A stretch of 64,000 nucleotides of DNA. It comes from Ascidia mentula. Taxonomy: Eukaryota; Chordata; Ascidiacea; Phlebobranchia; Ascidiidae. The notes beneath the pieces are model-generated. The model searched no databases and was not told the origin of the DNA. It saw nothing but the letters and a program-made list of their open reading frames with translations. The stretch is taken from contig OX387204.1 in assembly GCA_947561715.1 (NCBI GenBank), forward strand, positions 811,001-875,000. Direction: 5' to 3'. Positions 49,801 to 62,400 of the stretch are shown piece after piece; within the stretch, counting starts at the first letter, position 1; each line of letters begins with the position of its first letter. The position numbers and the translations under genes were made by a program.

Positions 49801-52800
49801 CCTCCCTCAGGTATCTGTGGTGAAAGACACGGTGGAAATGGTGATACGCGAGAAGGACTCGGAAATTCGACGTCTACGGGCTTTGTGGAGTCCCAACAAC
49901 CAACCTCCTCCTATTGAGGAAGATGATCTTTCTGAGGAGTTGGTTTCCAGGGCAACGAAGCTCCTCAACGTCCGTGAAATTACTCCTGACGCGAAAAACA
50001 CGAGGTTTGGAATTTCAGCTGAAAATCGTTCTTCGAAGAGCGTCCATGTGAGTTTCTCCCTTTTGATATATCTTTTCACACTCTCTCACAAATACAAAGC
50101 AAAACAAATCTTTAGCAACTCGATCTCGCTGGTTTGACGGAAAGTATGATTTCAGCTTTAATATATTTATTTTATGGTTTATACACACTCTTATCACTGT
50201 TCGTGTTGCAATACTTTAAGTACTTGTGGAAAAACGAATTCAACCATATTTTCCTGTTGGTCACAATCGTTTTTGTTTGTGGTGATTGTACCGGAACAAT
50301 TGAATCATCTTCATGCCTAAGTTCACTTTGTCGGTCGACCACCCATTACATCATCTGTTCATTGCATTCCCAGGTGCAAGCCGTCCCGAAGACGCCTGGG
50401 CAAATACTTCAGATCCGCAAGGCTCTCAACACAAACGTGTTCCTGAAAGGACTCGACAACAAACAGGTTCAACAGCTGATCGACTCCATGTCCCACCAGA
50501 CCGTGACCAAAGGCAGTCACGTGATCATCGAGGGAGAATTCGGAAATCACCTCTATGTTTTAGAATCGGGACAGGTAGGCCTGCGTCACCGTTTCATGAC
50601 GTAACATCTGCTATATCACCCGGAACTTCCTTTGAAGCGTGGCGTTCAGTTTTACAAAATTTTGTTGAAGCTGTTGGTTTTCCACATGTTTCTTGTAGTT
50701 AATAAACCACGTTCATTTGTGCGCCTGAGTTATGTTCTTGTACCTGTCCCGCGACTTTCACAAAACATACATAGGTAGGTAAATATGCCCACATCACTTG
50801 ATGAGTTTGGCACCTAATGATCCACAGATCCAAATGGTTTCAGATTTGTTCGGTGACAATTGTTCTTTAACCCAGGTTGAAGTTTTTCACACGAAAGGTT
50901 CTCAGCACGTCCACGTGGTCGATCTGAACCCCGGTACGGTGTTTGGGGAGCTTGCTATTCTTTACAACTGTAAGCGAACAGCATCGGTGACGGCCAAGAC
51001 GGACGCTAGTCTGTGGTCTCTGGATCGTAAAATCTTCCAGGTTAGATTTGCTCTTTAATGTTTCTATTTGAACACGAAACTGATGATTCCTACACAATAC
51101 CTAGTGAAACTGATATTCCTGGAGCAATAAATGTAGTGCCATCAATCAGAGGCATATAGCTTATTGAAGTATATAAACCCTTTTCAGGTTTGCTTCAAGC
51201 ATGTTCTATGTGTATTGTCTTCTTCAAGCCAGGGTATCGTTAAACTTCGGTGCAACACGGCATCAAAAACTTGGTTAAACACATTTATATGAAAATCCAC
51301 ACAATACTATCCCGGTTTTAAAGTTGTAATTGAACCGTGCAAACACGTGACAAGAATTCTGAAGGTCACCTTTATTTTCACGTGACAACTTTGTTTATTT
51401 CAGTCCCTCGTCAAGAGAAGTGGGCAACAGAAACGTGAGGAATATGTGCGTTTATTGAAAACCGTGGATAAACTGAACTCTCTCTCTGACAACAAACTCC
51501 TCCGTATTGCCGACTGCGTGGAGGAGACCCAGTTTCACGGCGGGGAATATATCATCAGACAGGGGGATGTAGGGGACAGTTTCTACATCATACAGGATGG
51601 AAGAGTGAAAGTTACACAAAATCAGGTAAAGGACAAAACGTCCAAGCAAACGTATTATGGCAAGAACAAAAAGAACTTTTATGTGAAACCCCACAAGTTT
51701 AGTTTGTTTGTATAGAGTTGATAAACACAAACTAGAAACGTGGGAAAGTGGTCTTTTAAGAATCCCTAATCCAGCCTTCATTATAGGAAGCACCTGGCAA
51801 GAGCAAATCGATCAAGGAAGAACTGATCTGTTATTTGGGAACAGGTGAGATTCCTCTGAGGTCCACGTTGTCTTCTGCCGAGTATTCAATAAAACAAAAC
51901 CATTTCGCCTCCTCATTTCCGATAGTCTAACAGTGTTTTTCAGTTGCCGCGCAAATACAACAAGTTATCTAAAAATATGAACAGTACGGTTTCGTTGTTG
52001 GTTACAATACACAACAAGGTGTTACAAAATATGGATTGAAACTACATTGCACACACAGTTTATAATGGTGGTTATAGCGACCCTTCGTTACACTTGAAGC
52101 CACTCCAACGTGGTGCTAAATGAAACAAAAACAACCCGAGCCAAAATCAACCCCGCGAACTCAACTACATCCAATAATCTTTTCGTAGTTATCTTAGGTT
52201 TAAAAGTCATAATGGTTTTCTGTCCAGGTGAATATTTTGGTGAAAGAGCGCTGATGACCGAGGATAAACGAGCGGCAAACGTTGTAGCGGAGAGTGAAGT
52301 CGTCGTCCTTCTCATGCTCGATCGTCTCGCCTTCAACTCTCTACTGGGGACCTTGACTGACGTAAGATTTACGTCATCGCAAGCAATCACGTGGCGCTAC
52401 GCTTCTCTTAGAATTTATCATTCCCCTTCAAAAGCAACACGTCTAAAAATTGTTGCCAACTATTCAAGTTGATTGAAACCTCATTAACTATATTGCCATA
52501 GGAGCCTTTTGTACCGCAAAAGTTGCCCAAATTTTTCTGCAGTTATACATGGTGCGATACCAGGTTGTAATGTTAGTGAGGAATCGTATTGTCATTATCA
52601 TGAGATCTGTTGTGTAACCTTTCAAAGTATAACCGGTATTGTTTGTTCAGTTTGCTCGTTCCCCGTCCCATCCTTCCATCACTCCGATCGACGATTCCGG
52701 GTTGACGGCAGTCGATGGAAGTGTGAGAGGAGCTCTGGGATCCCTCACTGAGGAAGACGGACCCGAGGAAGGTAGGAGAATGAACACTTGGCTGAAAAGA

Positions 52801-55800
52801 TCGAATCGGTTGACTGCTTTCCAAGCCAGTTTAGGAATAGTTTTATTTGTGATGTTGGTGAATTGATTGACATGAACTTCAACGACACTGGGTACTTCGT
52901 AAACACCAGTCCGGAAAATCTACTTTTGGTTTATTTTATAACCAAGCGTTCAATCTTTACTTTACAACTATAATAATTAAGTTTAACGACGTGTAAGTCT
53001 TTTGATTTAAGTAGTGTTTGTTTGAGTAATAATATCATCGCAAAAACGATGTTTGGTGTAACATTTCCGGACTTTGGTGTCATAACTCGGTTTCGTTTCC
53101 TGGCAAACACAAGAGTTTAATTGTTAATCTTAAGCACGCAAAGTGTTCTTGATCTTCAGCTTTAACTTGTCGTCTTTTAATCAGACGAGGAGTACGTGCT
53201 ACAAGAACCTACGGAGAAAGTTGTGCGAATCACAATCACCACAAGACCAAGCAAGGGCACAGAGGCCATAATAAGAGATACCAAGCTTAAAGATTTAAAG
53301 GTACAACCTTATATACAACCTACATATTTCAACCAGTTTTACCTGGAATTTATGTAATTTGCTAGTGGACACTTGGTTTTATCCAAGAAATGCAAACGAA
53401 AATAAATGCAATCTTGCAAAACGTTCTGAGCCCAATTCAACGATGTTCAAAGAGCACTGAAAGTAAACTAAGCGTGACAATTAATAGAGACACGTATCCA
53501 CGTAATAGAGAGGGAAAATGTAGCGTCCCGAATTCATGTTTACTGAAACAACAACCTTTGTGGTAACGAAGCTAATACGTGTTTGGTGACAATACGTTCA
53601 AGGGAGCGGCGATATCCCATGAAAGGTGGTTTATTCCTAACGCCTCAGCTGTCTCGTTTAAAAGCGTCTTCACTCGCAACGTGAAATGAAAAGTTGACAT
53701 TACAACACTCAAGTTCAGATCCTTGAACAAACTCAGATTCAACACGAGAATCCAAATCGTCGTGCACGCAGTGGGAACGCACTTGCGTATCAAAATATAT
53801 CTGCTATCGCTTGGAAGGCTGTGTCCTATTTATATTTCATCGCACCTCAATATTTACTGAATATAAAGCACTCGTTCCTTTTCACGTGCAAACGAAATCT
53901 TTCAGCACCTAAGTTTTGTACGGTAAGGTTAGTTCTCATCCGTTTGTTACTAATTGTATTTGGTTGACTTGAAGCGAAAACAAGACAAAATGGCTCAACT
54001 TCAACTCTTTTACGAAGTTGTCCTTTTCCTAATATTTGTTCAAATCCATACCATGTCCAAAACCTAACAGTAAAATTGAAAACCGAAGGATATTTTGTTG
54101 AAGAACTCGTGCATTTATCCACAGATTTTATCCATTCTTGGTCAAGGGGGATTCGGTTGCGTGAAACTGGTCCAAGTTCCTGGCGTAACAAACGGTGCTT
54201 TCGCTTTGAAGTCAATCAGAAAGGCAAAGATTTTGAAAACAGGACAACAACAACACGTACTTGCTGAGAAGAATATCCTTCTTTCCATCAAGTCGCCGTT
54301 TATCGGTCGTTTGTTCAGGTAAGTTCGCCATAGAATATTTTGTGTTCATATCAATGTGTTATCTTAGCTACAACAGGTCTTTCACTATAATATGGAGTAG
54401 TCTGTATCTAAAGCAGGCTATTGTTACCAGGTCATACCTATGAAGCAGTAGAATAATTTCGGATAAGTTATTGACAACATTATCTTGCAGGTTGGTTCGA
54501 GTATTACAGTAGATTCACTTCTTAGATCACTTTCCTATTCCCATCCATACACACATGTATGTACAATTGACCATAAATCTTCGCAGAACGTTTAAGGACG
54601 AGTTTCGAGTTTACATGTTGATGGAAGCCTACCTCGGTGGGGAGGTATACAACCTACTGAAGAGGAAGGGTACCATGGATGAAGCAGGAGCAAGGTTTTG
54701 TTCTGGATGTGTTCTGGAAGCTTTGGCTCACTTACATGAGAGAGGAATTGTTTATCGCGACTTGAAGCCGGAGAATCTCATGGTCGATCACAAGTACGTT
54801 CTTTATGTGTTGCTATTAGATGCAATGCTGGTAGGAGTTAAAACTGATTCACAGTCAGTCTTGTGGCTACTTATAAGTTTCTAGTATTAGTTAAGTGAGC
54901 AAGACAAGTAGTTAATTGCAATTTTCTGTCACATAATTGATTACTTTGTTTTGTACAAAAACGTAATTCATTGCAAACATTACAGCAACCTTGACTGTTG
55001 AAGTTAAATATTGCAATACACAGTTACGTCATTACAGGGGTTACGTAAAACTCGTGGATTTCGGTTTTGCGAAACGAATTCGGATTGGATTCAAAACGTG
55101 GACGTTCTGTGGCACTCCAGAGTATTTTCCGCCGGAGATCCTGGGAAATATTGGTAGGTTGTACTATAGAGTGGTTGTCATTGATGTGGAAACGAAAATA
55201 ACGACAGAAAAAATAAATATGAATTACCTTTAATGATGCTACACAAAGCAAGAACTTCATTTAACGTTGTTTAAGTATTGAAAATACCGAGGGTATTTGA
55301 ACTTGACGGGTCCAGGGTAAAACTATTGGTAAAAAGTTATGGTACTGAACCACATGTAATCCCATACAATAATTTCCCCCAGTATGTTGTGTTGTATACT
55401 TGAAAGCGAATTAGATCAGTGATCAGTGATCCACGGAAGATACACACTGTTTTCAGGGCAAACTGATGCTAATAGTTTATCGGTACCTTGTGGTATTTAG
55501 GTTTGTATATTTGTTTCCAGGTATCGCTTATTAACTTAGCGTTGCTAATGCCAGAGTTAACCCCATTGTTGTTTTACCGAAGCCATTATTGGTTTTTCTG
55601 ATCCGTGTTGTTAAAAGCAAATGGTCGATGTCCAGACCCTAGAAAAAGGTTGTTCAAAGTCCATGATGCTGCTGTGAAATATGTATTTTTTCCGCTTTTT
55701 TGATGCAACTCGGAAGTTAACGAAGTGTTTTAAGTTATCACCATTTGTTCCAGGTCACGACATAGCTGCGGATTACTGGTCGTTTGGGATCCTCATCTAC

Positions 55801-56760
55801 GAGTTTTTGACTCGATCCACTCCATTTTACGCTTCAGATGACATGACTGTGTATGAAAACATACTTGGAGGAATCGAGGGTGTCAAGTTTTCCAGGCGTG
55901 TGCACAGAAGTGCTGAGGTATTGTCTTTGGTTAAGAAGTGGGAATAGAAATAAATATTTTTTAAAAAAAGTTAGAAGAAACGGCAAAATGTGCGTCGCGA
56001 CGAGTTTTCAAGGGCGTTGCGTAGAAATTAAAAAAGAGAAATAACGATCAGATGTCCGCGATTAAAAATTGTAAACATTCGAACGAATCGTCGTGATGTT
56101 TAGTTGTGCGTCGCAAGTGTCGTTCCAAATGCGTGTTACGAATAAAAGTTTCAGAATACTGCTTACAGAAACGACCAATTCCATTATAACACTAAAAGTT
56201 TCATATTCCAGGCATATCGGTGTTGTAACATTTCGCAAGTAAAATACTTGCGCCAAAAGTTAAATGAATCTATAGTAAACTAACACTTATCGTCATTACA
56301 TATCGGAAGATCGTATCGCCGTGATAATGCCCCCCCCCCCCCCTCTCGTCCGCCACTGTGTCCTCCTCATTAACAAGTACAGGCAGATAGCTCTCAACAC
56401 GAACGCCACCAATTCCACAGCCGCCATCAATAACCCATCGTTGGTTTTCAATCCCCAAAGACAACACTTAAAAACTCTTCACATTCGCAGCTTTTGATCC
56501 GAGCCCTCTGCAAGCTTGAGCCTCGTGACCGTCTGGGTTACCAGAAGGGAGGAGTGAACGACATTCGCAAGCATAGATGGTACCACGGTTTCGACTGGCA
56601 AGGTCTCAGAGCCCAGCGTATCACATCCCCTATCAAACCGAATGTAAAAAGTCCCACCGACACTAAGAACTTTGAGCGGTGCGTGGAGGACCTCGGAGAC
56701 GAAGAAGAAGACCGAGAGATTCTGGAATCTTCCACTTACGCTTGGGATGAATCGTTTTAA
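46818..56760 (+). CDS. PRKG: cGMP-dependent protein kinase (PKG)
   Basis: Seventeen exons join in phase to 920 codons: 46818-47040, 48092-48218, 48760-48862, 49241-49342, 49811-50047, 50374-50574, 50876-51040, 51404-51625, 51787-51844, 52228-52361, 52651-52771, 53185-53300, 54125-54318, 54587-54793, 55038-55153, 55754-55917, 56491-56760. Order: MGIAGS (myristoylation consensus); coiled coil (about 80-210); autoinhibitory [12 protein letters not shown] with [20 protein letters not shown] with [16 protein letters not shown]; a 79-residue Ser/acidic insert; an AGC kinase domain ([39 protein letters not shown]); and an AGC tail ending AWDESF. At 919 residues it is longer than human PKG I (about 671-686) and PKG II (762). 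The MG start and general layout are closer to PKG II. Odd points are Ala for the cGMP-selective Thr in CNB-B, and PPE in place of APE in the kinase. Confidence 0.96.
48034..48218 (+). CDS. PRKG: Possible alternative first exon of the PKG gene
   Basis: Upstream of the coiled-coil exon acceptor (48090-48091) the same frame stays open back to an ATG at 48034 ([16 protein letters not shown]). A transcript starting inside intron 1 would therefore make a PKG without the myristoylation motif. The shared exon is entered in the same phase either way. This is inferred from the open frame only; it could be chance. Confidence 0.35.
56330..56343. repeat. Poly-C tract in the last PKG intron
   Basis: Fourteen consecutive C residues lie about 150 bases before the final PKG exon. 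The tract is too far from the acceptor to be its pyrimidine tract and is a likely site of length polymorphism or assembly error. Confidence 0.9.
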
Positions 56761-57231
56761 TTTTGTAATTTTTTACTACTATGTGTCAGGTGCAAGGCTA
56801 ACTACTAACGTTTCGTTTATTATAAAAACTCCAGCTTACCTTCTAGAAAATCTGAGCCCTTATCAATTCGTTTGCAAGCCAGCTTTGTCTATAGGCCTTT
56901 TTATAAGTCTTTAAAAATCCTAATAATAGTTTTTTTGTGACAAGTTTTTCCGGATACTGTTATTGTGTGAACAAATTACATCACAGTTTTATTGTTGATA
57001 TGTTGACAGTAGGAACCTGAAAAGTGTAATCTCGTTACTGCAAACGACTGAAGAACTTTTACTACACTGTTCCAATACGAAGATTGATATTTTTCTTCAA
57101 CCTGACACTGTTTGTTTTTTGTGTGAATTCTAATCTTCAATCTGGTTTTGCGGCCTGAACAATTCTTCACACACTGTGTTTGGCGATGATTTCTGTTGCG
57201 AATGTTTCTGCGATTTAAATTTTATAAATCA

Positions 57232-57237
57232 TTTATT
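57232..57237 (-). terminator. Polyadenylation signal, PDZ-GRXCR gene
   Basis: TTTATT on the plus strand (AATAAA on minus) lies about 390 bases after the minus-strand stop codon at 57623-57625. The PKG gene ends just beyond, so these two genes also converge. Confidence 0.4.
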
Positions 57238-57622
57238 AGCGTTTGTGATTTCTTTGCACATAAATATACGGAATGGCGAAAACTTTAAACAAATTGCAAC
57301 AAGTGAACAAATAACAACAGGGAAATATTGATAACAAGATGCTCTGTTTACAAACCAGGTTAAACAGTGGTATTGTATTCGGTCTTTGATGGCATTTCTA
57401 AGATGATTCGCGGGTTATAATCGCGCTAGGTTGTTGCGTCACAGTGACATGCTGTAGTAAATAGAACAGAACGAGAATTGCGCGTTTGTTAATTTCCGAG
57501 CAAGACGCTCTCGTCATAGGAAGACGTGTCAATCCCATACCCGCCCATTCGCCAAATGAAGCTTTTAAATCCTCGCCACGACATAAATTATTAAGGAACC
57601 GAAAGCTCATGAAGTTTTTTTT

Positions 57623-60600
57623 CTATTCCCGGCAGTCGGTGCAAGGCACGGTGCCCTTTTTCCGGCAGGTGGCGCACTTAAGTAACGCAAACCGGTTTTT
57701 GCGGCGAACGGCTTTGCCTTTGCAGGATTGACAGATCAACCAACCGGTTCCATTACATGTTGGGCACTTGGAACGAATGTTGTATTTCTGCAAGTTTTAC
57801 AAAGTAAATGGTTGTTCGTCGTTTTACTCATTTCATTAAAATAGTGGTTTTAAATATGGCAATGGACTAAATTTGGTCCCTCCAATCACCACTTTTTCGA
57901 AGGGCAGCGAACATTGGGTTACTCTGGGTACAGGCAGCCACCAAGGTAGTGTGAAATATGGTTTTGGTAAATAATCACAAAGCTGCAAGCCCGATGGGGC
58001 GAGGGCTGAAGCTGGTGGAAATATAATAGATAAAAAATCTTCACGAACCGGATAATCTCTCAGTCGAATCCTAAGATCTCCGCAATCACTCATCTCCTGA
58101 AGTTCGAGACCTCCCTGTAGATTTAACCTCCGGTTGAGATCATATAGGCTGCAAACCCTACCTATTTCTTTTGACTCCTCATACTTTATGACAATGGCCT
58201 TAATAACTGATGGCAGCCTACTTTAAATACAGCATTGTTTATCTTATAGACAACGTCCTTGGGAAGGAAAAACATGTCGATGTGTGGACCTTTTAAAAGG
58301 CAACCTTATAAAATTGGGTTCAGTCCAGCCTTTACGATAGAAATCCCTTAGTTTCAAAAAAAACAATGACGTTCATGGAATTATTTTGATATCGATAGAC
58401 ACCTAGGCTCGACCCCCTCTAGTGAGGCCTACTTCCAGGAATGTAGAAAGACATTTTTGATTACTCACCCCCATATAAACTCCGTCAATATAAACCCTCG
58501 GCATTTCTGGGAAAGGATCTCCGTCGTCGAGCCCGAGTCTTTCATACAACTCATCTTTGAACTCAGGAAAATTGAAAATATCTTTCTCCTGCAAAGAATA
58601 AAGATAGTTATCAGGGAAAAGAAAACTTTAATAAAGTTTTCGGCGAAACTGTATTTTTACATATATTAGCGGAACAGTTAGTTTAAAGAACAGTACAAGT
58701 TATGATAAACAGTGTGTTCAATATACACCTCATGGAAGTCTTTTGTCAGTTTGTTTTCCTATTAAACTTAAACTTCAAAAAAATATACAAAAGCTTTCTA
58801 TAGCAGTAGGAAATATTGTTGTTAATTTCGTTTGTTTGTCAGTAAATGTTTTGTGCCAACATCTAAGTTACTTCGAAAGGTTACTTGGAATGTCAATCAA
58901 TTGTTACCTCAAACTTGACGCGGTAACTTTGCAATAGAAGTCGTACTTGATCACACTGATGCGCGATGTTTCGGTAAATTCCCAGACTTGTCGTGTAAAT
59001 TATGATCTTGCCTTTGTCTTCCAGATTTATCTGCAACATTTTCAAAGGTATTGGTTTTAAATATATACTTTCTAAATTACATCTTTCGGCAGCAATAATA
59101 TCATAATTTCAAGTTTGACGAAAAAAAAATAGGTCCCAAATATGCATTACGATATTGGTGTTCTCTCGCACAATATTAGAAAATCCTTCGCGACCTCAGT
59201 GTTTAATTGTGCTGGAACGTTTACTTCTCAGCAGTATCTGCACTTTAAAAGCCTTTAACAACGCAACAAATGCGTAACGTAATAAATATTGCATGAAATC
59301 GGTGACCACCTTTTCCTGTTCCTCGTCATAGCTGAAATGTTGAATTCCGGCTTTCACCCTCGCTTTCACACCTCTGATATCAGTTTGATCTTTTTTATTC
59401 CGAATTACGTTGTGATCTCCAGTAAATGCACCAGCCACTGACGCTTTGCTGCCTGTAATTAAATCAATTTGTGTAAGAAACGTTTTTACTATAAATGCGA
59501 TTTAAGGACATAAACCGTAAATTGATCTTAACATTTTATCGATAGAAACATCTTAAATATTTTAAAATTTTTGTTGCGAATTTTACATTTATTTGTTTAT
59601 TTATTATGAAAAATTTTGATAAAAAAACAAAATTATTTATATTCTATTAATTACGATTTCTATGGCCTGTAGCATAATTTTCAGTAATTTCAAAAGTAAA
59701 TAACAAACTTTGAAAGTTTTCTATGCAGTTGTTACTTGCTTTAGGGGCATAGGTGTAATTTTATAGTCGGAAAGTTGGCAGTGCACGCTGAAACTCGTCT
59801 GATTAAAGTTTGAGGAAAGGTTATATTTGGACTTGGATGATATATGTCAAATTCCACCTGCTTGGCAACAGCTTTGACAAACTTTAACCCAGGTATGTGC
59901 TCATCTGTTTTTGTTGTAGACAAGTCAGTCATTCTATATTTTCCAATTTAAAATACAGCTTCTTTGTTGCACACATTATGACATCTAAGCATTTTCCTTG
60001 ACAAAATGCAGTTATTACATCTAACTAACCATTTGTTTTTGTCTGTAACAGTCAACTATTACCTGTATATGCAATGTACCATAACTCTACATTAATGTAT
60101 GCTTATTTTGTCATGTGAATTGTTGCTACCATGTACATTACATCAAAAACTTCAGTAATATTGATTGTGTATGCAACATTACAAAACCTGCCTTTAAATA
60201 TGCAGTCTTGCAGGGGGTCCTTGTCAAAATCTTTTTGGCTTTCACGTGTGACAATGAACTTGGACTGGTCAACAATTTCGTCATTGTTTCTTGGGTTATT
60301 GCGCGGCATTTTCCGTTTCATGAAACCGTCGCTTTCCGTTGTGTCGCTTTGCCTGCAAACAAATATCATATTTCAAACAAAGGCGAAAATGTCGGTACTA
60401 TGACATCACACAATGTATTAAAACAATGATTCTATTGACACAATTAACAACAAATGATATTGTTTACTCACAGGGACAACTGGCTGAACTTGCCAGTGTC
60501 AGAGTAAAGGAACGTGCTGTCGTCATCATCATTATCTGAATCATCGAGCGTTGTGTCTGAATCGCTGTACGGCGACCTGGAAAGGATACGTCATCACATG

Positions 60601-61839
60601 AATGTAGGTTGATGATTTTTTTGCTCAAACGGCGTCTTTCAAATATAGTTAACACATTTTATGCAGCACCAAAATGATTTCATTGCAAACCCTGAAAGTT
60701 ATGTTGTGCAACTGTTAGACTTTTTATTAAGAGGTTGTTCGCGGGTTTCTGTAGCGCACATCTTACTTTTGACGTAATTTTACATCAGCGACAAGCTTAA
60801 ATATTAATTAATACAGCGATGATACCAATAAACGCCCTTTAGTTTAACCGAACCTTCTGCTGTGATTTGAACTGTAAGAAAGGTCTTCGGTCCAGAATGA
60901 CCCGCTTTCGTCATCAGATGTGACGTTACTCTCGTTGTCGTGCACGGCTGGCAAAAGTTTAAACCTGGAATAAATACAGCAGCAATATTAACGTTTGTTT
61001 AAACATCTTTGTATAAAATAAACTAATATAATACAAAATAACCATGGCCGTGTCTTTAATATATTTTCGTGCGTTTGACTTTGTGCCGTTATACTCAGTT
61101 TATTCATTGTTTTTGGGGATTTTCCACCGACTGGTTGCTATACCTAAAAGCGTGATTTTAAAACGAGTAATTGCAAGATGGAAGTGGTTTTAGCGCGCAT
61201 GTGCGATTTAGGCTGGTATATTACTGCGTCCTCCATTGCCCTAAACGTAGCGTAGTACTAATGGTGTTAGATACGTACTTCACAATCCCGCGAATTCTTC
61301 GTATTTCGAATCATTGTCTAGAAAACTTGTTTCACGTACACATATTACATTTCAAGGCATAAAACTCGGCAATACTTGCACGTTATTTGATCCCAATACT
61401 TTTACTTTGTTTGGCCAAAAACAAGCAATCTTATTTTTAAACAAACCTGACAACTCTTCCACTTTCTGCGATGAGTGTTACAACTTGGTCGTGAGTGGCG
61501 TCGTGAACACTCACACCGTTCACATTAAAAATACAATCTCCCTCTTTGATCCCTGCTGCGTCTGCAGGACTATCAGGCTAGACGTAAATAATAATAATAG
61601 TTAATAACTGTGTAACAATACTTTATCATTGTATTCTGTATTAACAACTATTTACCGGTATTTTCTTACCGCTGGACCCCGACTTAAGATTAATTTTAGG
61701 ATTAGCAAAAACAATTTTTTTTTTATCAATTAAAAAATTTTACCTTTACTGTGTCGATATAACTCGGTGCTTCCCCGGATACCTGTATACCCCATTGTTG
61801 ACTGGGGCTCCTCACGATTTCAACTGTGATGCAATCCAT
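57623..61839 (-). CDS. GRXCR1: GRXCR1-like glutaredoxin-domain, cysteine-rich protein with N-terminal PDZ domain
   Basis: Exons in transcript order are 61839-61744, 61577-61447, 60964-60854, 60576-60472, 60352-60188, 59933-59833, 59452-59310, 59030-58908, 58588-58469, 58114-58049 and 57787-57623, about 441 residues. Residues 1-83 form a PDZ domain (QQWGIQVSG, PDSPADAAGIKEGD, VVRFKLLPAV). An acidic Ser/Asp linker follows. Then come DIRGVKARVKAG, found in GRXCR1, and a glutaredoxin-like domain: KIIIYTTSLGIYRNI, YRVKFE, PRVYIDGVYMGG. In this domain the redox CxxC is absent (TTSL), as in GRXCR proteins. The C-terminus is the family's four-CxxC module (CPTC, CQSC, CATC, CTDC). Vertebrate GRXCR1 (290 residues) shapes stereocilia and has no PDZ domain. 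All junctions agree in phase except the end of exon 6: 59833 (donor gtccaa) is in phase, while the stronger-looking donor after 59858 is not. A two-gene interpretation is possible but needs two unseen gene ends. Confidence 0.86.
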
Positions 61840-62163
61840 TTGTTTCCACCCACTTGTTACTACACAAACTTCCTCGCACTCACAATTATAACAACTAATT
61901 CCGACTCAAATACCTTCTTATTATTTTCTTTGTTGATCTGAGAAATAAGTTTATTTAATATCTTCAGCGCAAGCACCAAACATCGTCACATTTAGGTGCG
62001 ATTTGTTGTAAATTGAAAAAGTTTACAAACCAACGAAAGTTTTTTAAGTGAACATTCATAATAATCTGTTTATGATGCCACAATCTTTGTTGGTGTGCAA
62101 TGCACTGATAAGCCTGTGTAACTGAATTCTACTACCACAGTCTTAAATGCTGGAGACCTCGCT

Positions 62164-62310
62164 TTAGCTGCAACTACACAGGCTGAACGTTACACAACAC
62201 AGCAGCTTATTATGGCCTGATTGCAACTTGTCTCGCAACCCTAAACCTGTGAATAAATCATGACGTTTTTGCAGAGGTGATGCAGTTTCTTTGCATGCAC
62301 TTTCACCCAT
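62164..62310 (-). CDS. Candidate first exon, unrecognised product
   Basis: An ATG at 62310 on the minus strand opens a 48-codon frame (MGESACKETASPLQKRHDLF...). A TATATAAA-like box lies about 85 bases upstream (around 62390-62397). A possible gtgtaa donor inside the frame is in phase with an acceptor just upstream of the PDZ exon, reading ..SGWKQMDCITVEI. It could therefore be a 5' exon of the PDZ-GRXCR gene, an independent small gene, or chance. No family is recognised. Confidence 0.25.
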   Translation of the reverse strand: MGESACKETASPLQKRHDLFTGLGLRDKLQSGHNKLLCCVTFSLCSCS

Positions 62311-62400
62311 TGCTACCGCAAGCTTTTTCCTTCTGAAGGTTCGGCAACTACTGGCAAACATATGCCCCAAATAAAACCGATGACTGTAATTTATATATGA

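Noticed and set aside
59858-59933. Use of the stronger-looking donor after AAG CAG at the end of GRXCR exon 6
   Set aside because: It leaves phase 0 while the next exon needs phase 1. The weaker donor ending the exon at 59833 keeps the frame, so it was preferred with reservation.
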